Assembly (NCBI GenBank): GCA_964352665.1 | Contig: CAYGSJ010000007.1 | Span: forward strand, 1-64,000 | Length of the DNA: 64,000 nucleotides | Direction of reading: 5' to 3' | DNA from: UBA1672 sp964352665 | GTDB taxonomy: Bacteria; Pseudomonadota; Alphaproteobacteria; Micavibrionales; Micavibrionaceae | In this document: one piece after another, positions 28,286 through 39,000 of the stretch | Layout of the letters: every line of letters starts with the position of its first letter | How positions within the stretch are numbered: the stretch's first letter is position 1 | Program-made: the position numbers and the translations under genes | The notes under the pieces: model-generated | Databases searched by the model: none | Seen by the model: the letters and a program-made list of their open reading frames with translations, nothing else | What the model was told of the DNA's origin: nothing

Positions 28286-28430
28286 TTGCTTTTAAGGACT
28301 TTCAACTTTTGCTTCCGATAACTTAATTGCACCACAGAAATAATATAGTTGTCTACTGTTTCGTTAAATCCCATCGGGAAAACTTTTTCGACTGGACTTT
28401 TGCGATGTTAAATAGTCTAAAAGAGGCATT

Positions 28431-29783
28431 ATGAACAATAGCGATAAAGAGTTTTCAGAAAACCGTCTTTCAACACGCGTTGTACGATATGGGCGCGTTT
28501 CAGGTGGTATGGCTAATCTCGCGATCAAACTGGCTGGCGAAAAATATTTTGGCCTTAACATCGAAAGAGAAGAGCACGCAGCGCGATTAATGCAGGCGCT
28601 TGGAAATCTCAAGGGACCGTTAATGAAAGTCGGCCAAATTCTGGCGACCATTCCTGAAGCCCTCCCCAAAGAGTATGCCGCGGAATTCCAGAAACTACAA
28701 GCTAGCGCCCCTCCTATGGGGTGGCCATTTGTCCGCCGCCGCATGAAAACAGAACTTGGTCCTGATTGGGAAAATAAATTCAAATCTTTTGAACACGAAG
28801 CCAGCGCAGCCGCCAGCTTGGGGCAGGTCCACAAAGCCACATCGCACGAAGGAAAAACGCTCGCGTGCAAACTTCAATATCCTGATATGATGTCAGCTAT
28901 TGATGCTGACTTGCATCAGCTTAAAATCATATTCTCCCTTTATGAGAGATACGACAAATCCATAAAGACAGAGCAAATCCACAACGAACTTTCGGAACGC
29001 CTCCGTGAGGAGTTGGATTACACTTTAGAAGCAAAATATTCGAAGCTTTATACTCATATGCTGCGCGAGGAAAAAAATGTCCATATTCCTGAAATTGTAG
29101 ATGACCTTTCCACCGATCGCCTGTTAACCGCCACATGGCTTGAGGGTGCCCCTATTATGAACTTTATTGATCAGGATACGGAAACACGTAACACCATTGC
29201 GATGAACATGTTTCGGGCATGGTATGTGCCTCTCTATCGCTATGGCGTTATTCACGGTGATCCGCATTTGGGCAACTACACTGTGCGCGATGATTTATCC
29301 ATCAATCTTCTCGATTTTGGATGCGTACGCATCTTTCCAGCAAAATTTGTTGGCGGCGTTATTGATTTATATAACGCGCTACAAACAGGAGATAACGATC
29401 TTGCAGCCCACGCCTACGAGACCTGGGGGTTCAAAGGATTGAACAAGGAACAAATCGAAACTCTGAACATTTGGGCAAACTTTCTCTATGGCCCGATACT
29501 GGAAGACAAGATCAGGCCAATCGGCGTCGTAACCGAAGGTATTTATGGGCGTGACACGGCAGAAAAAGTTCACAAAAGACTTAAAGAACTCGGAACTATC
29601 CAGATACCAAAAGAGTTTGTTTTTATGGATCGTGCCGCACTTGGGCTTGGTTCCCTTTTCCTCCATTTAAAGGCCGAGATTAACTGGTATCGGGTTTTCA
29701 ATGAATTGATCGAGGGTTTTGATACTAAAAAACTTAATGTGGAACAAAATAAGGCACTGAAAAAATTTAATATTGTCTTATGA
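28431..29783 (+). CDS. ABC1/UbiB (AarF) family kinase-like protein
   Basis: A 450-residue protein with the signatures of the ABC1 atypical kinase family: the KxGQ motif in 'LMKVGQILA', the Ala-rich loop 'ASAAASLGQVHKAT', 'REELDYTLEAKYS', the catalytic 'VIHGDPHLGNY' and 'NLLDFGCVR'. Family members support ubiquinone synthesis or lipid homeostasis, probably as ATPases. It has no C-terminal membrane helix of the UbiB type, so a role in quinone synthesis is not certain. The gene stands alone with its own ribosome-binding site (AGAGG). Confidence 0.9.
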   Translation: MNNSDKEFSENRLSTRVVRYGRVSGGMANLAIKLAGEKYFGLNIEREEHAARLMQALGNLKGPLMKVGQILATIPEALPKEYAAEFQKLQASAPPMGWPFVRRRMKTELGPDWENKFKSFEHEASAAASLGQVHKATSHEGKTLACKLQYPDMMSAIDADLHQLKIIFSLYERYDKSIKTEQIHNELSERLREELDYTLEAKYSKLYTHMLREEKNVHIPEIVDDLSTDRLLTATWLEGAPIMNFIDQDTETRNTIAMNMFRAWYVPLYRYGVIHGDPHLGNYTVRDDLSINLLDFGCVRIFPAKFVGGVIDLYNALQTGDNDLAAHAYETWGFKGLNKEQIETLNIWANFLYGPILEDKIRPIGVVTEGIYGRDTAEKVHKRLKELGTIQIPKEFVFMDRAALGLGSLFLHLKAEINWYRVFNELIEGFDTKKLNVEQNKALKKFNIVL

Positions 29784-30005
29784 AAAGCCGGGAAAAACTC
29801 CGTAATCCACAATACGCTTGTATTACACCGAATCGACAATAAATATCCCCAAAAAAAAGTCCTAAAATACTGTTTTTGTAAGGTTTTATAAACCATTGTC
29901 CTTCATAATATATGGGCAGAGTAGTGTTTTCTAGGAACTGGCCTTCCTGGATATAGGTTGCTGTAAAAGAACAAAAAGTCATGGTTTTCCAGGAGGTTAT
30001 GCGTG

Positions 30006-33000
30006 ATGCTTAGCAAGGCTCAATTATACAAACCGAGTAAAAAGCATGCAATAAACACACGCGACCCAAATAAAAAAAATCAGAGCGGAAATATCTTTTT
30101 CACGCTGTTTGGTGCTGTTGCCGTTGTCGGACTTTTGGGTGCTGCCATCATGTCCACCATGCGCGGCCCTCTTAGTACAATGGTTGAGGTTCAATCGCGT
30201 GCACAAGCCGAAAGCGAGATGGCAATTGCATCACGCCTTTCCCTTCTCGAAGCAACAGAGCTTGCTGATGGTGGTGATTGTGACGGTGACGGATTTGTAG
30301 AAGCACTGGAATATACCGATGCCGGCGGCGCAGGGCCAGTTGGTGGAGGATTTCTGCCGAACGAAGTGGCATCATCAAGAATTGACCCGTGGGGTACGGA
30401 ATACGGATATTGTGGATGGGACCCCGGGGCCGTAACAGATGCTATCGCCTGTGACCTGGATGGCGATACAACCAATGAAAGGCTTGATGGTAATGGTGAT
30501 CCAACTGATGAAACCTACACAGTTGTCGCCATTGTATCTGCTGGTCCTGACCAAGTGTTTAATACAACCTGTGTTGGCGGTGCATCCCCCGCTATTACCA
30601 AAACAGGCGATGACATTATTGTTGAATACACCTACGCCACAGCAACGGCTGACACAGGGGGGTTGTGGAACCTGAAAAGCAATGAGCCTACAACGGCAGA
30701 AATTAGTAAAGATCTTGAAGTTACAGGGGGCGCCTCTTTTACAGCCGGTATTGATTTGACGTCCAGCACTGCAGCTTTGCAGCTTGGTGCGGCCTCTATG
30801 TTATTTCCTGATGAAACAAGCCTACCAACATGTAACGGCGCCAATGCCGGTTTGGTTCGTTTGAACAAGACTTTTACGCCCGACCGTCTTGAGGTTTGTG
30901 ATGAAGGCGGATCATGGTCCTCTGTCGCAGGTGGGAGCATCTGGCTGGAAGGTGCAGGTGATGACATTTATTATGACACGGGCACTTTTCAAGTCGGGAT
31001 TGGTACAAGCACCCCCTCCGAGGCGCTTGATGTTATTGGCAATATTGATTTGACTGGCAATCTTACTGCTGGTGGTGATCTTTCCGGCGTTGCTGTTACA
31101 GGCACAGGTAATCTAACAATTACCGGAACCTCCGATTTAAGGGGCGATGTATCGGACTCTCTCGGCGACTTTACCATTAATGACGCGTTGGTCGTGACAG
31201 GGACTTCCGATTTACAGGGTGATGTGTCCGACTCGATTGGTGACTTTACCATTAACGACAATCTTGTTGTGACAGGTACCTCAGAATTTCAGGGCGCTAT
31301 TGATTCGCAAACATCAATCCGGAACACAACAGGAGATGTTCTGATCAATGACGCGCTTGCCGTAACCGGCACCTCTAATTTCCGTGGAGATATTTCTGAT
31401 TCAACTGGCGATTTAACATTTGCTGACGATGTTGTCATTACAGGCACAACAGATGCACAAGGTGCAATTTCAAATTCAACCGGAGAAGTGGATATTAATG
31501 ACGATACAGACATCACCGGTGACCTTGATGTATCTGGTAGTGTAAGCGCAGGAACAACAGTTAATGTTGACGGCGATCAGTTAGGACCAGCAGCAACCTG
31601 TACCTCATCACAAAAACTGGAATGGAATAATGGGTCAGGATGGTCTTGTGTAACGGACCTTCAAGGGGGATCGGGCGGTGGTGTACCTGCCCTTGATGAT
31701 CTCACCGATGTTGCAGCGGCAGCACCGTCGGACAATGATTGTCTTACATACGATAATGGATCGGGCAACTGGGTAAACGAGCCCTGCAGCACAAAACTTA
31801 ATTCCATTACAGCCGCGGATGGCACGAATGTAATTGCGAATGCTGATTTTGAACAAAGATGGCGTTGGGAATTAACAGCAAACGCTGCAAGCGGTATAGT
31901 CTTTGGAGAAAGCGCAGCGTCAACAGCAGGCACGAATTCCCAATACATAGTGGCTGCAAATACTTTGCTAACATCAACCGCAATACCTTTTAAAACGGGT
32001 GTAAGTGCTACTGGGCTAAAATACGGTATTAAAATTGACAATGAAAACAACACAGTTGGCGCTGCCACAGGTATAGAATTTTCAACGCAGGATGCTGGAT
32101 ACGGTAAGGGTGGTCTTGTATATGAAAGAACCGGAGGGTTTGGTATAGGAGACTTTAAATTCCTTCAGGAAACCACCGCAACCGATGCAAACACTGCCCC
32201 TGCTCTTGCAGACTCTGTTCTAACTATTAAAAATGACGGTGATATTATTATCGGGCCGGATACAGCCGCGAGTTTGTCGCTAAAACTTGATGTGGCAGGA
32301 CCTGTTGGCGCCACACAATATTGTGATCAAGACGGGTTAAACTGTTTTACTCCCGGCGGTATTATTTCAAGCGATATCTTTGAAGTCATCGGTGGCGCGG
32401 GGTCAGAAGTTGTTCGCCAGGTTGCAGCTAGCGCACCACTTGCAACATCTGACTTTGTCTTCGGCTCAACCCAGTTGGATGATGATACAACAAATGATGC
32501 ACGTATTATATTTGATAAATCATTGGGTGCATTCCGTGCTGGCGCTGTTGGCAGTACCCAATGGGACTTGGCTTCTCGTGGTTTAGGTAGTGCGGCTTTC
32601 AATATCGACAATACGGCAAATGGTACAGCCTCTTTTGCCGCAAACTGGCTTACCACAGCATCCGGAGTTGGAGCAACGGCTTTCGGCTATGGCACCCAGG
32701 CAAGCGGCACAGGCAGCTTTTCAATGGGTCTTGCCGCAATCGCAGGATCAGGAACACCTAATCCTGCGATTGGTGGAGGACACGGAAATGCCACTGTTGC
32801 TGTTGGGCTGCAAAGCGGCGGTATCCCCTCTACTTTGCCTGTCATAACAGGGGATCGTTCAATGGCTCTGTTTATGGACCAAAATACCGCTGACTATGTC
32901 AGTGGATATGATCTAACCGATTCAGATATGTTCGCCATTGTAGGCGGTACGTTCATGATTGACTCTCAGCCATCCACGGCAGCATCGCGCGGGTGTATCC

Positions 33001-36000
33001 AATTTGATGACACAACCGACAAAATCCAGTTCTCTCACGATTGTTCAACCTATACAGATTTTGGAACATCGACGGCAGTCGCTCTTTCAGATATCACCGC
33101 GGCAACAGCAACCAATAATATTTTAAATGCGGGTAACAGTCAGACTTGGCAATGGCAACTTTCCGGTGCTGGCCGTGCTATGAGTTTTAGTGAAAGCGCA
33201 GCCTCTACCGGAGGCGTTAGCGCTGGTCAGAGTATTGTCAGTATAAGCACCCTTGCAACTTCAACTGCTGTTCCCCTTCTTATAAGTAATCTAGGGGCTC
33301 AATATACACTTTATGCTCTCGATGAAGGTGGTGATACATCTCCATTCATTATTGATGCCGACGGTAATGTCGGGATTGGTACGACCGCAACATCTACTGG
33401 TGGAGATCAAAACCTTGAGCTTGATGTTGAAGGTGATGTCGGCGCTATAAATTATTGTGACGAAGATGGTAATTACTGTTTCACTGCTGCGGGTGTTAAT
33501 TCATCTTTAGTATTTGAAGTGACAGGCGGCGCAGGCACCGAACTTGTTCGTCAGGTAGAAGCAAGTGCCCCTGTTGCAACATCCGACTTCCTCTTCGGTT
33601 CAGCGCAGCTTGCCGATGCCGGAAATGCTACCGAAGATGCGCGTATGTTCTTCGACAAATCCAAAGGCGCTTTCCGAGCAGGCGCAGCACAAGGCACACA
33701 ATGGAATAACGCCAATGTTGGTGATTACAGTGTTGCCTTGGGGCTAAACAACCGCGCAAGTGGTAGTAACTCAGTGGCTATTGGTTCTAGCTCCACGGTT
33801 GCATCCGGTGCAGCTTCTATCGCAATTGGGCAAAGTCTGGATGCAACCAATACAAATTCAATTGCCATGGGTATTAACAATATTTCCTCAGGAATCAATT
33901 CCATGAGCATTGGCCTTGGTGATGTTGGCGCTATGATGTTTGGAACATTTCCAACCGTTAGCGGCAATAACAGTCTGGGTGTGTTTACGGGACATCAGGT
34001 AGATGTTGCGGTAACCGGTGCACATTTATTTGCTTTCCTTGGCGGTAATATGATCATTGACCCGACACCTGCTGCAACTGTTGCCGGGACATCGTCAGGT
34101 TTTCAGTCTCTTGAACTGGATGTTGAGGGTGATATCGGTGCGGTTTACTACTGCGATAATAATGGTAACAATTGTTTCACGGCGGCAAGTGTTGCAGGCG
34201 GCAGTGTGTTCGAAGTGACTGGCGGCGCCGGCACCGAACTTGTCCGTCAGGTAGAGGCAAGTGCCCCTGTTGCAACATCCGACTTCCTCTTCGGTTCTGC
34301 TCAACTTGCCGATGCCGGAAATGCTACCGAGGATGCCCGCATGTTCTTTGATAAATCTAAAGGCGCTTTCCGTGCAGGTACCGCAACGCTCACACAATGG
34401 GATGATGCCAGTGTCGGCACCGCCAGTACTGCTCTTGGCTATGACACTATAGCTTCGGGAATCTATAGCACAGCTTTTGGCCAAAATACCCAGGCCGCAG
34501 GTCTTGCAGCGACCGCCTTTGGCAAGAATGCCGCCGTAACAGGAAATTACTCTGTTGGTTTTGGGCTTCTAAATGGCTCGCAAACTGCACTTCCCGTAGT
34601 AAGCGGCAACCGCTCTATTGCATTCTTTATGGGTCTTGGCCCGGATGCGCAAAGCGGCGTAGATGTCACGGCTGCTCAAACGTTTGCTCTTTTAGGCGGA
34701 ACGATGGTAATTGATCCGGCTGAACCTGCAACCGAACTTGCCGCATCTACTGGTGGCGATCAAAACCTTGAGCTTGATGTTGAAGGAGATATTGGCGCAA
34801 TCAATTATTGTGATGAAGACGGTAATAACTGTTTTACGGCGGCAAGTGTTGCAAGCGGAACAGCACTTTCAGATATTACAGCAGCTACAGCAACCAACTC
34901 GATTTCTAATGCTGCTTATCAACAAGACTGGCGTTGGCAACTCACAGCTCCGAGCTATGGTCTTAGGATACTCGAAAGCGCGGCGTCCACAGGTGGGGCA
35001 AATAATCAATTTCTGATGGGTATTACAACGCTGGCAGGTTCAACAGCCACCCCGTTTGTGATTAATAATCTTGGTGCCGGTTACAGTTTTGTGGTGACAG
35101 ATGAAGCCGTGGAAACAACACCTTTTGTAATAGATGTAGACGGAAATGTTGGTATTCAAGAGGACGTACCGTTAAGCACCTTACATATTGGAGGATCAGG
35201 AAGCATTGCGTCCGGAATTACATTTGGTGATGGAGATAGTGGTTTTTATGAAGCATCCGATGATGTACTGAACGTTGCTCTGGGCGGTGTTGGCAGCTCA
35301 TGGGTCTTTGAGACAGGACGCTTTTATACCCCTACCGGAACCGGACCTACTGTAGTCGGTGCTATTGACGGATTACCACAATTTATACCGAATAGAAATG
35401 ACACAAATACAGGATTTGGCCGCACCGGTGGCGATGATACGGTTGCCGTATTTGCAGGCGGAAATATTGTGTATGAAACAGATACATCGGGCAATATGGG
35501 CCTCGGTGATTTCACAGGTGGTAGCGATACAATTGATAGCCGGCTTCATTTACAAACAGGCGAAATTCGTCTTGATGGTGGCGCCGCAAACGAGGCTGGA
35601 TGTATCCAGTTTGACGATACAGCAGATGAGCTCCAGTATTCCGACGACTGTTCAACCTATGTCAGCTTCTCTGATCTCAGTGGCAGCGGCGGTGTATTCG
35701 AAGTAACAGGCGGCGCGGGCACGGAACTTGTTCGCCAGGTTGCAGCTAGCGCACCACTTGCAACATCTGATTTTGTCTTCGGTTCCGCGCAACTCGCCGA
35801 TGCAGGTAATGCGACTGAAGATAACCGACTATTCTTTGATAAATCGAAGGGCGCGGTTCGTGCAGGTTCTGCTTCGTTCACACAGTGGAATGATGCAAAT
35901 GTAGGGACCTATAGTATCGGGATCGGTACAAATGTAATTGCATCCGGCTACGGAAGTATGGCACTGGGATATTCTGATACGGCTGATGGAGGCAGAATTG

Positions 36001-39000
36001 AAGCCAGCGCCACAGGAAGCATTGCCATAGGTGGCGCTGACGGTAATATCCTGTCGTCCGGTTATGGATCGGTAGCCCTAGGTGGATCAACCGCCGGTAC
36101 TCCCGTAGATGGTACGATCAGTGCTGCTGGCAATGGGGCGATAGCTATGGGATTTGCGGATGGAAACCAATCTCTCATTTCAAGTGGTACAGGAAGTATG
36201 GTATGGGGAACACCATTCGGACCAAATTCAATTGAAGCAACAGGAGACGGTAGCACCGCCTTCGGTCGTGACGTTTCAGTAACCGGCGATTACTCTGTTG
36301 GTATTGGTCTCGGCAACGCAACAACAACAACTGAGCCTGTTGTTTCCGCAGAAGGCTCAATCGGTATTTTCATGGGAGATCAGAGCGGAGCGGATGTTAG
36401 CTCGAGCAATACCATGGCATTACTCGGTGGATCGTTGGTTATCGGTAGTGAAACCACCGATGTCGATGGATATGCCGGTATCAAAAATGTGGCGCAAGAC
36501 TCTGCAAACTCGGATATCAGATTTTATACCTATAATAATACTGCCGGGACAAAAACAGATATTGAACTGCTGCGGGCCCGCGGGACAGAAGATTCTCCTA
36601 CAATTGTACAAGACGGAACTGTTCTTGGTAGCATGCGCTGGAAAGCCTATGACGGCGTTAATTTTGATATTGCCGGTGCGATTAACGTTGTAATTGACGG
36701 AACTCCCGGAGCAAATGATCTGCCTGCAGAAATGAACTTCTGGGTTGCCAATGATGGTAGCATTGTCGCGGACGCCTCTTCACTGGCTGACATGACTTTG
36801 TCTCAGGGCAGTGACCTCGAACTACATCGCTACACTAATACACAGATAGATAGTGCAAACCTTGATTTCTACCGTGGACATAACAGTTCAAGTTCACCCA
36901 CAATCGCTGTCGATGGTGACCTGTTGGGCGGATTAAGATTCTATGGTTCGGATTCAAATACTACATATGCAATGACAGCGAAGATTGAAGGCGAAGCGGA
37001 CGGAACAGTGTCTGCCGGAAACATGCCAACTGCCCTTACCTTCTCGACCGGGCTCACCAACTCGCCTACAGAGCGTATGCGCATTGCGCCGGGTGGTTAT
37101 ATCGGTGTTGGTGATTTCTCTGCCGATACAATCGAAAGTGCACTCCATATCCAAGAGGATGTGCTTCGTCTTGATGGCGGCGCTGGAAACGAAGCCGGAT
37201 GTATCCAGTTTGACGATACAGCAGATGAGCTCCAGTATTCCGACGACTGTTCAACCTATGTCAGCTTCTCTGATCTCAGTGGCAGCGGCGGTGTATTCGA
37301 AGTAACAGGCGGCGCGGGCACGGAACTTGTTCGCCAGGTTGCAGCTAGCGCACCACTTGCAACATCTGATTTTGTCTTCGGCTCAACCCAGTTGGATGAT
37401 GATACAACAAATGATGCACGTATTATATTTGATAAATCATTGGGTGCATTCCGTGCGGGTGAAGTTCAAAACGCGCAATGGAACCTTGCAAATAGAGGGC
37501 AATACAGTATCGGTCTAGGCTTTAATGTAATTTCTTCTGGAATAGGAAGTTTTGCAAGCGGTGGCGGCACAACGGCCTCTGGTGATTATAGTACGGCCAT
37601 GGGTGGTGCGACTACAGCCTCCGGCGATTACAGCTTTGCCTTTGGTCGTAATTCCGATGCAACCGCACAATATAGTATTGTTATGGGTAATCAGGTTGAT
37701 GCCACGGCTAATAATACTATGGGTATTAGCCTTGGTAATGCTGCGGGGACACCGCCTGTTGTATCAGGAACAAGATCTTTAGGTGTTTTCATAAACGATC
37801 AAAGTGGTATTGATCTTTCGACCACTGATACAGTGGCGTTTGTAGGTGGTAACAACTTTATTGTTGGATCATACCAATTGGATGACACAACCACAGGCAA
37901 TGAAGATGCGCGTATGTATCTGAACAGAACCAAAGGCGCGTTCCGTGCAGGTTCTGCAAATGGCGCGCAATGGGATAATGCGAATGTCGGCACGGGATCG
38001 ATCGGTCTTGGTACAAATGCTTCAGCAACACTTGATGGCTCAGTATCTATTGGTACCAATACCACATCATCCGCCCAGTTCAGCTTTGCCATTGGTACAT
38101 CCTCGACCGCCAGTGCAAATTTTGCCACCGCACTCGGCGCGAGTAATACAGCATCGGCAATTGGTGCCACAGCCATAGGTGGCCTGAATACGGCGTCTGG
38201 AGATTACAATGTCGTTTTGGGCTATGCTAGCACGGCGTCAAGCGGCACTAGTAATATTGCGATTGGTAATGAGGTTAAGGTCACAACGGCAGATTCCTAC
38301 AGTATGGCCATAGGTCTTGCAGACCAGAATAATGATGATTCTATGCGACCACAGGTCACCGCAGGCAGTTCTCTTGGTATTTTCCTTGCCACTGCTGATA
38401 ATTATGATCTGGATGACGCCAACACACTTGCTGTTCTTGGTGGTGAAATAAAAATTGACTCGGGACTGGATACTCCTGCATCAAGCGGCTGTATCCGGTT
38501 TAACGATGCATCAGATAAACTTGAATTCTCTCATGACTGCTCGGCTTACAGCGAAATTGGCAGCGCAGGTTCATCTGGAATGTTCGAGCGTAGCGGCACA
38601 GTTGTTAGAGGGAATGCCAGCACAGGTTATGTTGCTTCAACAGATGATTTTGTTTTTGGATCTTCACAGTTGGATGACACAGGAACCGGTAGTGAAGATA
38701 ACCGTTTCTTTTATGATAGAGGTCAAGGAGCATTTCGTGCTGGTGCCGTACAATCAACAGAATGGGATAACGCCAATCTTGGCGCATATAGTGTGGCTAT
38801 GGGTTTTAATACACAGGCAACTGGTTCACGATCTGTTGCGCTAGGCAATGAATCCCGAGCGACGGCTAATTACAGTATTGCAATGGGGGATACAGCAATA
38901 TCCAATGGGGGAGGTTCAATAGCCATCGGAATTGATGTCACCGCAGGCGAGGATAATAGCATTGCGATTGGTAATGATGCTGATGTAAAGTCTGGCGGAA

